A stretch of DNA of 64,000 nt from Larix kaempferi (taxonomy: Eukaryota; Streptophyta; Pinopsida; Pinales; Pinaceae), in assembly GCA_027924585.1 (NCBI GenBank), contig BSBM01000440.1, positions 12,431,501-12,495,500 of the forward strand, read 5' to 3'. Position 1 is the stretch's first letter. Every line of letters starts with the position of its first letter. Under the pieces are notes generated by a model, which saw only the letters and a program-made list of their open reading frames with translations, was not told the origin of the DNA and made no database searches. Shown here piece after piece: positions 46,660 to 58,724 of the stretch. A program made the translations under genes and the position numbers.

Positions 46660-47458
46660 TGTTGGCAGGCGGTTTGATGGGGAAATGTCGCGGTAATGTC
46701 GACGCTGCGACACATCAGACGAGGGTGCGAAAGGAGTATTTTGTGTTAAAGGATACCACAGTTGGCGGGTTTTGGGTCACTTGGACCACATATTATGTAA
46801 TAGTGAGTCAGTTGTACCGCGGTATGTGGGTTTTTGGGGTCATTTGGACTGAGTCAATTAGATATTGGGTCAATTGTCCATAGTGTTGGTTAGGAAGTGA
46901 GTGTAAGTGGACAAATATTGCAATGGCAAAATCCTATTAATAAATGAGAGTTGTAAGTGTTAGAAATAGGCGAGCATAGAGGAAAGAGAACAATTGCGTA
47001 CGAAGATCTGTATTCTGCTTCTGGTATATGACCGCGACAGTAATATAATGATGATGTTTCGGTACTATCTTTGTGCAATGTTGCAATATATGAATGTTGT
47101 TTGATGCAATGTCTGCTTACTGTTGTTGTGATGATAAATGTTGTGATTAAGTAATATGTTCTATGTGGAATGTGATGATAAATGCTGCGATTAAGGAATA
47201 TGTTATAACTCTTTGTCGAATGTTTAAAGTTTTTGGTTGAGTACCACAATAGAGTTAGTATGTGCAGCCACAACTCTCCTCCTCCCTCGGCGGAAACATG
47301 GTTCCATCTACCCTTCCTGGACGCCTCGGGTGAGACCTCATCTACTCTGAGGGTGTTGCTGGGTGGGATCAAACCTTCCTGAGCTGGTGCCCAGGGAGAC
47401 TGCGGTATGTGTCGACAGTGAGGTGAACCCCGGTCGACCAAGGTCGCATTGGTCAACA
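46660..47458 (+). repeat. Gypsy 3' LTR
   Basis: This 799-bp LTR starts TGTTGGCAGGCGG and ends TTGGTCAACA, collinear with 37865-38661. The TATA box is degraded. Confidence 0.85.
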
Positions 47459-48310
47459 GATGCCTGATGTAAGTGTGATATTATTACACACATTTTGGAC
47501 ACTTTTAGATGAACATGATTTGTTGTTATCTGTATATATATATATATCAGTTACTGATCTTGGATTATTTTTTTATGCCTATGTTGGGGTAGTGAGACCA
47601 GATGAGGTACCAAATAATACTGATGCAACACACCCCATAGGGCCGCATTGCCATAGGTGATGCAATGAGGGGGCTGCCAGAGCAAGGGTGAAGTGAGGGG
47701 AGCAGGATCATGTAGTGCTACACCCGCAAGTGATGTTGTTTGAGGAGTCTTGATTATCGAGGAGAGGCATCTTAGCCTTCTGGTTATGGGCGTGGATGAG
47801 TCCCCACTCAATGCTCTTAGTGAAGAGAATCTCACTCAGGTGGTGGGGATTTCAGCGGTTTATGGACCAGGTTGGCGGAGGATGATAAATCAAGTAACCA
47901 TGGTCAGTCATCTTACACTGGAGGTCCAGAGGGGACATATCCTCCACCTTCCGAACCAACACCAGTTCCAGGTCCACCAGCATAACTGGCACAATAGGTG
48001 AACCCTTTGGAAATCTTGGAGCCTCGTGCTCCACTACTAAGGGAGGTTCCAAGTGTCTGGAGTACTCATGTATTATATTTTTGTATAAGGACAAAAGACC
48101 CATTTTGTATATGTCATTGGCATATCCTATGGAAGGTAGTTTTTGGTGTATCCCATAAGGTGTATTGTTTTGTATGTATTTCCCATGAGGCCCATGTTGT
48201 ATATAACACTTTGGTGAGACAAATATATAGACACGTCATTTTTTGTGGCATGATGACCTCATTTATGTGTTTGATGTATTTATGCTTGTGTTCGTATATG
48301 TTTTTATAAT
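47459..48310 (+). pseudogene. Plant mobile domain relic, 3' part
   Basis: This resumes the relic after the Gypsy insertion. GATGCCTGAT matches the GAGATGCCTCGA end of the PMD exon. A GTAAGT donor (47469) and an AT-rich stretch follow, then ATGTTGGGGTAGTGAGACC at 47581, matching the start of PMD exon 2 (ATGTTGGTCCTGTACCACC). The acceptor AG is lost (CCT in place of CAG). A (TA)n tract lies at about 47531-47547. Downstream (48000-48310), repeats built on CCCATxxGGxxxxTGT resemble the 53-bp repeats at 22551. Confidence 0.5.
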
Positions 48311-48399
48311 GTTGTGTAGTTTTTAGGGACTAACTCATAACTTGTATGGTAAAAACACATAGGTTGTAGTTCTTCATAGGACCATATTTATTCTCAATG

Positions 48400-48831
48400 T
48401 AACAAGTGCCAATCTAGGACCTCATTAGCAATGTGATCAGTGAATGGAATGGATTTTCTAGAGACATGGATGAATGTGATGGTTTCAAACTATCGGACCA
48501 AGAGGTGCACTCACAAAAACTTGTGAAAGAGGAGTGGATTCAGTACATGAAATACATTATTTATCTGTGAGATAATGAGTGGGGAATATAAGTGGACATG
48601 AAAGTGTTGTATCTTGGTGTCAATGGAATTGTTCAATAACCAAAATATTGCTTCAAACTCTACTTGGTTATTAGTGATTGACCCAAGGCATGCTCCACGT
48701 GTGTGGTATAGAGCATGAGTTGGGGTATAAATGGCCCAAGAAGCTGATGCCAATTTACTTGACGAATGGCTCACACCATCGGTCAAGTTGACGAAGATAT
48801 ATGAGGTAGAGATATCTCCATAGAAAAACAT
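48400..48831 (-). pseudogene. Archaeal-type RNase H relic
   Basis: Minus-strand frame with FVNLTDGVS, LASASWAIYTPTHAL, GACLGSITNNQVEFEAIFWL and HFHVHLYS, then past in-frame stops FETITFIHVSRKS and HIANEVLDWHLLH. It aligns throughout with 22701-23130. It keeps the first Asp (TDG) that the younger copy has lost, but the third acid (LDS) is Tyr. It lies convergent to the mobile-domain relic, the same layout as in the intact element. Confidence 0.7.
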
Positions 48832-49829
48832 GTTTGGTCACATTTCAAATCTTGATATTAAAAATGTGAAAAAAGAGATGTTAAATTTTATTTAAATGAA
48901 AGGGAAAACATATGGGTGAATAGTGGAATCACCTACCTGACATAGAGACTACTGGTGTTGGAAATTGGTGGAACTTATCTAGTTGTAAGAATGTTTGTGC
49001 ATTCATATGACATATCGAGTTAGTCGATTTGTGGAGATATTTTTTGAATGCAACCTATTTGTGGCATTGTATGGAGTATATCTCCCAAGGATACCCAACA
49101 CATGACATAGGTCTCATATTGTCTAAGGATTGTTTAATTGGTTGTGGTTATCTTCCATGATAGAGGTTGGGATTTTCAGTGGACTATGGTTCTCTTCAGT
49201 GGATGAAAAAAATGTGTCATCACTAGTAGAGAGAATTTTTAATGATGACATATTGAATATATTAATGTGATCAGTGGTATTCAACAGTGGGGGGAGGATA
49301 TATATACTTTTCGAGTAATGTTGGTGGGTTTACCCTTGTGTGAGCAGGGTTTTATTCTAGCCATATTTGTTATATGTGGACTGCTTGTTGCATGCATAGG
49401 ATGGGGCACTAAAATGAGTAATGGGTTCATAGCTCGAATTATATACAAGGATGATTGGAGAATTCATGATTAAGTAAATTTGTTAGGTTTAGGGGTCTAG
49501 TGGCACAGTCAGGTATGACTGTTCCAAAAGTGCTTGGTATCATATGGGTGTGATTCCCAAATGATGAACCCTCGTGGGGTTTCATTGCTGATGTGGGAAC
49601 TTTAATTGTTGGTACCCCTAGTGTCGTAACCTATGACGTCAACACTCCAATAGTGGTAACGTTGATGGAATTTGTTTCATGATGGTCAGGTAGGGGTCTT
49701 TGAACCAAAGAGTGTGTGAGGCAAATGGTAGTTAATGCATCACAAAACTGAGGTAGTTCGGGATAGTGATGTGTAAAATTCCCAAACTAAGAATACATTT
49801 TGCATGCATGATTTGTGTGCACTTTCTTG
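48832..49829. mobile_element. Old Tat relic, pol mostly deleted
   Basis: After the RNase H relic, integrase, RNase H and RT are expected for about 3 kb, but none is found. From about 49480 the plus strand resembles the proline-rich gag/spacer sequence of the younger element (for example TAGGGGTCTAGTGGCACAG against TAGGGGTCCAGTAGCGCC at 29650). The segment ends at the Copia insertion and continues at 63306. Confidence 0.4.
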
Positions 49830-50432
49830 TGTTAATTTTTCGATAATTTAATTCCATTATCATAAGGATAACTAAGAGAATAACATGTACAACATATATC
49901 TACAGCATATCAATCATAGACACAAAATCAATCACACAAGAGACACAGAGTTTCACCAGGGAAAACCAAGAAGGTGAAAAACCCTGCAACTTCCTCAGAG
50001 ATAAGATAAGCCACAATACAAGATCACAATGATCAAACCCAATAAGATGTCTCTAGCTGATGCTCCTCCTTGTCCACTAGTGTGCCACTTTCTCTCTTAG
50101 CTATGCAAACTTGAGAAGTGAGTGAATGAGATAAATAAGAGACACAACCTCTCTATTTATACACTAACTTGACCTGCCAATAATCCATTGGGGCCAACTT
50201 GCTAATCAATCCTAATAACCCAACCACATGTGCTAACCAGGGCTGACCCCACACTGGTGGTATAATAACCCATCAATACAAATGACGACACTTGTCGATG
50301 CACATGACAACACTTACAAATACAAATGATGACACTTCCAATAAAAGGAATAATACATCTCTGTGGGATATACAATAAAGTACAAATGTAATACATAGAA
50401 GAATATCTTCCAAAGTTACAAACAGATCAACA
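49830..50432 (-). repeat. Outer Copia 3' LTR
   Basis: This 603-bp LTR starts TGTTAATTTTTCG and ends AGATCAACA. On the minus strand a TATA box, TATAAATAGA, lies at 50152-50161. It is collinear with 62703-63305. Confidence 0.9.
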
Positions 50433-50442
50433 CTCCCTCTTA
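50433..50442 (-). other. Outer Copia polypurine tract
   Basis: The minus strand reads TAAGAGGGAG, directly followed by the TG of the LTR. Confidence 0.75.
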
Positions 50443-51110
50443 ACTAGGAAGGTATTCTGAACACAGTTCATCAATACATATTGGCACAAGACTTCAATTC
50501 TAGAGCTGGATCAGCACTGGATCACGGAGCATCATCATCATCACTACTGCTGTACTTGACATCTCGATCACTGGGCTATCTATTAATTCTTCTCGTCATA
50601 GGAATTTCTACAGAGCCAACCCTTTTTCATGTTGGATGTAGGCCCACCACCTGTAGGTCTTTGTCATCACTAGCCATACTGTGGAATCCTCAGGACTTAT
50701 TACGTGCATCACAATGCCTCGAAAGAGTATCCCAGGATCCTTTATGTGTTGAAGCATGACCGACAAGATCTCCCAAGTCCACTTACATGTGACTGTCACA
50801 AAACCTTAAAAGAGTGTCTTGACTAGCAAGAACTCTATAGAGCATCCGAGGCCTTTTACGTGACTAGCACAACCTTTCCAAATCTCCAGGATGTATTACA
50901 TGTGACTCCTACCATAATGCCTCAAAAGAGCATCCCCATATTGATTACGAGCATATTTCTCAACCTATCAGATCTTCCAGGTCTAGTTACATGTGGTCAT
51001 GGCAAAGCCTCGAAAGAGCATCCCAGGACTGATTACGAGCGTACTTCTCAACCTATCTAATCTCCCAGGTCTAGTTATATGCTCATCTACACAACCTGTC
51101 CACGGCCACA
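50443..51110. other. Outer Copia 3' noncoding region with diverged repeats
   Basis: Related phrases of the type CCTCGAAAGAGCATCCCAGG or CTCAAAAGAGCATCCC, each followed by a CTTTACGTG- or GATTACGAGC-like block, occur about every 80-90 bp (near 50718, 50808, 50920 and 51008). No coding content is visible. Confidence 0.5.
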
Positions 51111-51692
51111 GAGTATCAACCTGATACTCACCATACATCGTCATGATGTACATGATCATCCTGATCATCATCATAGCATCATCCTAATGCATATCATCCA
51201 GAGTATCATCCTGATACTCATGACATATGATCATCCTGATCATTGTCACTGCATCGTCTTGATGCATGTCATCCAAAGCATCGTCCTTATATTCATCACA
51301 TATGATCATCCTGATCATCGTCACTGCATCATCCTGATGCATGTCATCCAGAGCATCGTCTTGATACTCATCATCCATGATCATCCTGATCATACTATGC
51401 ATCCACCTGATGCATACCAAGTATCTACCTGATACATATCATCATACATGATCCACTTGATCATATAATGTATCCACCTGATACATACACAAATACATGA
51501 TCCACCTGATCATACAATGTATCCACCTGATCCATACAAAGCATCCAACTGATGCATATACATATACATGATCCAACTGATCATACAATGTATCCACCTA
51601 ATACATACAAAGCATCCAACTGATGCATATACATATACATGATCCAAATGATCATATAGAGCAGTAACTGGAGCATCATCCTGATGCTCATC
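51111..51692. repeat. Array of ~20-bp mini-inverted repeats with changing arms
   Basis: About 25 consecutive units share a core CAxCCT, CATCCT or CAACT flanked by short arms that complement each other but differ between units: GTATC/GATAC, GCATC/GATGC and TGATC/GATCA. Examples are AGTATCAACCTGATACT, TGCATCATCCTGATGCA, TGATCCACCTGATCA and GCATCCAACTGATGC. The arms change together so that pairing is kept. The array lies in the 3' noncoding part of the Copia element. Confidence 0.8.
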
Positions 51693-51770
51693 ACACAACG
51701 CTTACATCCACAGCCATGGGAAGGATCCTCCTCTCACCATGTTTAGAATGGCTCCTGCAAATGTGTCCCA

Positions 51771-53393
51771 TCACTTCTTCCTTGAAGTATATTCAATCTG
51801 AAGAACACCAAGCTTCCCTTTGAAGTAATCAAACTTCACTCCGGCTAGTGGTTTCGTCAACACATCTGCAACCTGCTCATCTATCGCAACATACAGGAGC
51901 TTCACTGCTCCTCTCTGCACCATATCCCTGATATAGTGATATTTGATCTCAATGTATTTCAACCTATCATGGAACACCAGGTTCTCAGATAGATTCACAC
52001 AACTTTGGTTGTCACAAAAGATACCAGTAGCATCCAATGGTAGATCAAATAACTCAGACAGTAGCTTCCTCATCCATACTGCCTCACAACTAGCCGAACA
52101 AGCTGCAACATACTCTTCTTTGACTGTACTCAGTGCTACGCAGGATTGCTTCTTGCTAAACCAAGAGATCACACCTAATCCCATACTGAAGTAGCACCCA
52201 TAAGTGCTCTTCCTATCTGCAGCACTTCCTGCCCAATTTGAATCAACATAACCCTCCAGGTTAAAATTTTGATTCACATCATACTTGAGCCCATAATCAA
52301 CTGTACCCTTCAGGTACCTTAGAATATGCTTTACAGCAACCAGGTGAACACCTCTCGGATCCGTCAGGAACTAGCTCAATGTGTTCACCGCAAAGCAAAT
52401 ATCCGATCTCATATTCATCAGGTACATCAAGGACCCAATCATCTGACGATAGATTGTGACATCAACCAGCTCAGATGAAGCATCACACAAAAGCTTCAGG
52501 TTCGATGCCATTGGTGTGGCCATGGCCTTGCAGTCTAGCATTCTGAACCTCTTCAGGATCTCTACTGCATACTTCCCTTGTCCAAGGAAGATCCCATTTG
52601 TACTCTGACACACCTCCGTGCCTAAAAAATAGTGCATCATCCCCAAGTCCTTCATCTTGAACTCGGCTGCAAGCTTCCTCTTGGTTTCGGCAATAAACCC
52701 ATCCTCTCCTGTAACAAATAGGTCATCCACATATAGGAGTAGTATCACAGGATTGCCTTCCTCAACCTTGTAGTAGAGGTTGGAATCTTCTTTACTCTTA
52801 GTAAAGCCCAAACTGGATAGAAAACTGTTCATCCTACCATACCAAGTCCTAGGAGCTTGCTTCAAGCCATACAAGGATTTCTTCAACCTATACATATATG
52901 AATCCCTTTCATGTGTTTCAAAACCAAGTGGCTGCTCCACATACACTTCCTCTTTGACTACACCATTCAAGAAAGTTGTTTTGACATCCATCTGGTGTAT
53001 CTTCCATTTCACCACTGCAACCAGAGCAAGTACTGTTCTGATGGAAGTGTATCTGGCTACAAGAGAAAAGGTCTCTTCATAGTCTATTCCCTCTTTCTGA
53101 GAGAAGCCATGAGCTACAAACCTTGCCTTGTATTTCTCTATGCTACCATCTGCAGCATGCTTGATCTTATAGATCCACTTGGAAGTCACAACAGACTTAC
53201 CTTCTGGTCTTGGGACCACATCCCAAACATCATTCTTCATGATTGATTGGTATTCCTCGACCATGGCATCCTTCCATTCTTTCTTTTCCGCTACCTCTTC
53301 ATAACTTGAAGGTTCTTTGTTCATAATGTCACAGAGCAAGGCAACATATCTAGTGTGTGACCTTATTCTTTTCCTTTCTCTGTGTTCCTCTTC
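51771..53393 (-). pseudogene. Outer Copia pol, 3' part: RT and RNase H
   Basis: One minus-strand frame is open from the inner insertion to TGA 51771, apart from TAG 52371-52373 (in NTLS*FLTDPRG). RT shows [55 protein letters not shown] and the active site [11 protein letters not shown]. RNase H shows EGYVDSNWAG, STVKEEYVAACSA, FCDNQSCVNL and ADVLTKPLAGVKF, with all acids kept. Together they copy the RNA to DNA and remove the template. Frame phase is preserved across the inner insertion. Confidence 0.9.
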
Positions 53394-53398
53394 TGGAA
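53394..53398. repeat. Target duplication of inner Copia element, left
   Basis: TGGAA, identical to 59424-59428. The LTR that follows begins AG in place of TG, so its first base is mutated. Confidence 0.85.
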
Positions 53399-54104
53399 AG
53401 TAAAATTAGTCACAGCAGATCTAATGAAAAAGTAAATCAATCACAATAGATGAAACTCAGAAAATATGGTGTAAACTGTGCAAAAACCATGCATCAGTGC
53501 TCTATATCCCAATAAGGGTGAAAATACAATACAATACTATCACAATGAGTGAGCAATTCAAATTATCCAAGGAGGTCATTCGAATATACTGCATGGCATA
53601 GCTTGGCTTCAACTAGGAGTCCACATCATCAATCAATGGTGGTCATCAATGCACAAGTCACTATCAAACAGGTGTCAAACTGAGTCTAACTGAGTGTAAT
53701 AAGTGTAACTGATGGTAAGTGGCACTAATGTAGGGATATAGGCTCAGTGAAGGGCGCATGAGGAGTTAACTGCACTCAAAATAGGTAGTCATGTCTCATC
53801 GGAGGTCAATCGGAGTGATAACAGCAGTGAGGAGTCAGTCTGGCCTTAAATCAAGGAAATATTGGTGGCTAACTGAAGCGAAACTGGACGGGTAGGTGAG
53901 AAAGGTGCCCTTCTTCAGTGGAAGGTGAGAATTGGGCGTATGAAAGGATAGGAAGGCTTAAACTGAGTGGAAAGTAGCTCCCAAGTGTTGGGATACTAAG
54001 GACTAGGTGCTGGAGGTACCATACTGATGACTGGGCAGCATGTGGATGCATGCAATGCATGCATGCATGCAAAGTACATAAGTGAATGATGAGATATCCT
54101 AACA
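53399..54104 (-). repeat. Inner Copia 3' LTR
   Basis: This 706-bp LTR ends GATATCCTAACA and is collinear with 58725-59423. A GCATGCATGCATGC run near 54056 is longer than in the other copy. Confidence 0.88.
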
Positions 54105-54117
54105 CCCCCCCTCAAGC
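54105..54117 (-). other. Inner Copia polypurine tract
   Basis: The minus strand reads GAGGGGGGG with an AGCTT before it, adjoining the LTR. A near copy, AGCTTGAGGGGGGG, lies 140 bp further at 54248-54261, so the tract is duplicated. Confidence 0.75.
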
Positions 54118-54276
54118 TATACTATGATGTAAAAAATAAAATGTATGGCCCTGGTTACTGAGACCAAAGGTCACCCCAATACAATAATCCAAAAAATGTT
54201 GAAATAAGCTAAGTGAGGAAAGAGGGAAAACCCAGTGGGAAGAAAGCCCCCCCTCAAGCTAAACATACAAATGGAT

Positions 54277-57200
54277 CTAATCTATCTCCACCATGATGAA
54301 AATCACCCCCAACAGTGAACGAAGGTAAGAGAACTTCTTCTCAGTGAAGCTCTTGGTGAAGATGTCTGCAATTTTCTCATCGGTAGGGCAATATTGTAGA
54401 ATGATGGTGTGATCATGCACCAACTCTCGAATGTAGTGCATATGAATCTCAATGTGTTTGGTCCTCTACCGCTGAACTGGATCGGTGCAGATCTTAATAG
54501 CACTTTGATTGTCACAAAATAGGAAAATCGAAGTAGTTCTACCAAAATCAAACTCAGAAAGAATACCCTGCAACCAAACTGCCTGAATGCAGGCATTGAC
54601 TGCCCCTCGATACTCTGCCTATGCTGAAGAAATTGCAATGGATGCCTACTTTTTGCTTGACCAACAAATAGGCCCATGTCCAATCATAAAAACATATCCG
54701 GAATTGGACTTTCGATCTATTCTATCACCTTCCCAATCTAAATCAGTCAAACCAATGAAATCTATCTCAGAATCTGCAGCATAATGTATGCCAAAATGTT
54801 TCGTACCTTGCACATACTGCAAGATCCGCTTAGCTGCCTGCCAATGAAGCTCATGGGGATGCTGCATATACCTTGATATAACACTCACGAAATAAGATAT
54901 ATCAGGCCTTGAGTGTGTCAAGTAGAGTAGTGAACCAATCAACTGTCGGTACATAGTGCAATCTACAAGTGGTGTAGTATTTCCCTCTTCAAGACTGATT
55001 CCTAAGAGGAATGGAAATGGATCAACCTTACATTCTGCCATATTAAACTTTAATAGAAGGTAATTAGCATACTTTTTCTGAGATAATTTGATCCCATCAA
55101 CTTTTTTAGCTATCTCCAAGCCCAAAAATTGCTTAAGCAAGCCCAATTCACTCATATCAAAAGCTAGATTTAAAGTAGTTTTCAGCTTGTTAATTGTAAG
55201 GAGAGTGCTACCAGTAATGAGAAGATCATCAAAATATAAAACCACAATAAATAAATTACCTTTAACTTGCTATAGGTACACATTAGGATCATATTTTCAT
55301 CTTTTTAAATTATGAGAAAGAAGGAAGGAGTCCATCTTTGCATACCAAGCTCTTGGGGCCTGTTTCAATCCATACAAAGATTTCTTCAATCTGCAAACTA
55401 ATGATGGATTTGATATGTATCCTTCTAGTTGTTTCATATATACCTCCTCATCAAGGTCTCCATGTAGAAAATCACTCTTCACATCCGTGTGGTGCACATC
55501 CCAGTGCTTGGATGCGGCAATGGCCAAAATTAGGCGGATGGAATCCATCTTTGCAACTGGTGCAAAAGTCTCAGTGTAGTCCACACCTTGGACTTGGGAG
55601 AAACCTTTTTCCACCAAACTAGCTTTGTATTTGCTGATAGAGCCATCAGCAACAGCCTTCGTGTGGTAGATCCACTTGCATTGAACTAATTTTCTTCCAA
55701 GTGGAAGAGAAACTAGCTCCCATGTATTGTTCTTTTGAAGAGAACTGTACTCTTCATCCATGGCAGTTTTCCATCGTGGATCTCGGTGGGAATGATAGTA
55801 TGATTTGGGATCTGAACCAATCATAAAATAACATTTCTCAGATAATAATGGATCAGAAAAAGAAAGAGCCATACCTTCTCTTTGATAGTCTGCTTGTGTT
55901 CTCCTTGGATCAGCAGGATTTCCAATGTTTGGAGCAACAGATTGTAGAGTGTTTTGGGCCCACTTTGGTAACTGAGGAGTATCATTATGGTATGATTCTG
56001 AACCTGATATTTCATGGCCATAAAATTCTGATATAATATCAGAGATATCAGATCCAATGCTTTCTTCATAATCACTCGAATCTTCTTCTTGTGGAGGGTG
56101 TAGATCGACAGTGTTTTCCTCAACTAGTTTCAGATCTGGCAGCGGTTCTTCAAACTTCACACTTCGCTCTATGAATATCTTTTTGGATCTGATATTCAAG
56201 AGTTTATATGCTTTTGATTATTCCCCATATCCTATCAGGATATATTCAATACTTTGTGGATCCAAATACTTTCTCTTATCAGAAGGAATTCTAGCCCATG
56301 CAGTGGTGCCAAAAACCCTAAAATTGGACACATCTGGTTTGTGACCAAAGAATGCTTCGAAAGGAGTTTTACCTTTCACGGATGAATGTGGAACTCGGTT
56401 TTGAATGTATGCAACAACATTAATGGATTCATCCCAAATATTTTCAGCCAAACCTTTTGACTCAAGCATGCAAGTAGCCATCTCTTTCAGTGACCGATTC
56501 TTCCTTTCCGCTACACCGTTCTGCTGGGGTGTGTAGGGAACTGTATGTTGGATCTGAAATCCTCTTTCGGCACAATGTTGCAGCAAATAAATCTTGATAT
56601 ATTCTCCTCCATTATCATTTCTAAGAGCTTTTATCTTTCTCTCAATGGCAGTCTCAACAGAAGCCTTAAAAACCTTGAATTTTCCAAGCACTTCTGACTT
56701 GTTTTTGAGAAAAAATACCCAAGTAAAGCGGGAAAAGTCGTCGATGAATGTCAAAACATACCTTGAACCATTCATGGACATATTTTGCAGTGAACCACTG
56801 ATATCAGAATGTATGAGGCCCAAAATGGTGGAAGCTCTGCTAGCTTTTCCATGGTCGAACCTGTGCTTGGGGTGCTTCCCAACAATGCAACCGGGGCAAA
56901 TTCCCTTCGAGGAACGGAGTTGTGGAAGACCATCTACCATGGATTTCTGTTGTAGCAGCAGAAAATACTTGTAACTAAGGTGTCCAAATATTTCATTCCA
57001 AAGCCTACTAACCTCGTTGCCATGAGTGAGGAGAGCAGTGGGATTTTCAAGTGGCACAAAGTGAGAAAACTCATAGTATTTTGGAGTGTGGTTTGCCTTT
57101 CCGACTGCAATAAGTCTTCCACGTTTGATATCAGAAATTTTGACATTGTTAGGGATGAATTTAACTTGCTTCGGTTCACTAGTGTGTGTCATTTGATACC

Positions 57201-58355
57201 TATAAAGTAGATTTGAAGCCAAGGAAGGAACATAGAGAACATTCTGTAAGCTTCCATGCTCTACATGGATGGTACCTTTGCCCTTCGAAGAAATTTTTGA
57301 GTCATCTCCCAAATGGATGGGGATGGAGCTACTTGGATCAAATGAAGAGAAGCAATCAATGTTTGCAGCCATATGATTCGAGGCACTGGAATATATCAGT
57401 AGAGTGGTGGGTTTCGAAATAGTTGGCATGAGTGCTTGACCTCTTTCATGATCATCATTCCTATCCTTCTTCCGTGCACCATCGGGAAGAGATATGTTGT
57501 TCTTTTCCAAAAGGAGGGCCATTTGATCTATTGTTTTCTTCATGCATGAACTTTCAGGATGAAATCCACGGTTGCAATATGAACATTTATATTTGTCCTT
57601 GCCCTCTTTACCCTTCTGCTTGTTCCTCGAACCGGATGGTGCTTTCGGTTGCTTTCCTTTATCTCTTTGCTTGGTAGGCTCGAATTTGGGCTTCTCTTTC
57701 CTTTGCTTTCCTTTACCATTCGAATTCTTGGATCCTTGAGAAAAGAGGGATGAATCTTTGGAGTTTATGGACCCCATTTGAATCCAATTATCATGCTCTT
57801 TTGTGACAGACTCAATGAAGGAATTCAAGGTAGGCATCTTCCAATTTGGGGTAGTTAGCCGACCGGAATTGAAAGTAGAGACAAATACCGAGTAATATTT
57901 CCCAAGATTTGTGAGAATGGAGAGGATCAATTACTTATCCTCTTTCACAACACCATTGTTCTTCAACTGCAATGAAAAGTGCTTGAATCTTGTAAAAAAC
58001 TCATTGATGGTCTCGAAATTGTCAGGACTAAGAGCAATCAATTCATTCTCTAATTGAAAATCCCTAAGCTCGTCCTGCTTGCCAAAAAGTGTGTCAAGTT
58101 TCTCCCATATTGCTTTTGGAGTCCTCAATCCACTGAGATGGAAGTGAAGATCCTTGGAAATGGAGAGGCAAAGGAGACCATAAGCTTCATCAAGCTTATT
58201 GTAGTGTTTGGTTCTTTCCGACAATGTGCTTGGCTCCAATTCGAGGCCAACAGTGACTCTATAGAACCATTTTGAGCATAATATAATCTCCATATCATCT
58301 TTCCATTCAAATAATTGAAGGGAGTAAGAATTGGCTTGGAAGAAGAGTATTCCAT
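54277..58355 (-). pseudogene. Inner Copia gag-pol
   Basis: The polyprotein starts at ATG 58353-58355 (MEYSSSKPILTP). A one-base deletion near 58305 shifts into the main frame (WKDDMEIILCSKWFYRVTVG), which runs to TAG 54277. Gag has the knuckle CSYCNRGFHPESSC. Protease is destroyed: LLIYSSASNHM in place of the D-S-G motif. Integrase has LWNEIFGHL (first zinc His is Asn), CPGC, IHSDISG, LRNDNGGEY and NGVAERKNRS. RT has [30 protein letters not shown] and LYFDDLLITG. RNase H has GLTDLDWEGD and FCDNQSAIKI. Stops lie at 57931, 56218, 55297, 55270, 54646, 54619 and 54466. It is nonfunctional. Confidence 0.88.
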
Positions 58356-58712
58356 CTCAAATAGCGAGTGCACTTGATGTAGAAGAACTTGTCAAACACA
58401 AGAGAGCGAATGCAAAATTGTGACAATGATTAATTTGAAAATCACAATCAAAACAAGAACAGTAAGGTTGAACAATCCACCCTTTTAGAGTTGCATCACA
58501 CCTGGTATTGGAGATCAAGCAAGTTGAATGGGTCCAATGTATCAAATCTAGTAATTATGTGGAAAACTCAAGCTTCTTGAGTGGATTGGAGTGTATTTTT
58601 ATGCTTTGCATGCACATGAGATCTTTCATGCCAAAACTTCTGTAATTTTGAGCAAATTGACTCAAATCTTATTGTAGAACACCTATAGAAAATAGATCTT
58701 GTCCCTGCAATG

Positions 58713-58724
58713 GCTCTGATACCA
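58713..58724 (-). other. Inner Copia primer-binding site (initiator tRNA-Met type)
   Basis: The minus strand reads TGGTATCAGAGC, directly adjoining the TG of the LTR at 58725. Confidence 0.88.

Larger units (their letters stand above)
37865..47458 (+). mobile_element. Ty3/Gypsy retrotransposon, 9.6 kb
   Basis: Direct LTRs of about 798 bp (37865-38661 and 46660-47458) bound the element. It has an Asp-type primer site after the left LTR and a polypurine tract before the right one. The order is gag, protease, a second gag-like domain, RT, RNase H, integrase, which is the Gypsy order. Flanking 5-mers are GATGA and GATGC (four of five match). It lies within the mobile-domain relic, splitting it. 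Many nonsense codons and at least three frameshifts inactivate it. Confidence 0.85.

Noticed and set aside
54040-54072. GCATGCATGCATGC run considered as a regulatory RY element cluster
   Set aside because: It is a short slippage-prone repeat inside an LTR and is shorter in the sister LTR.
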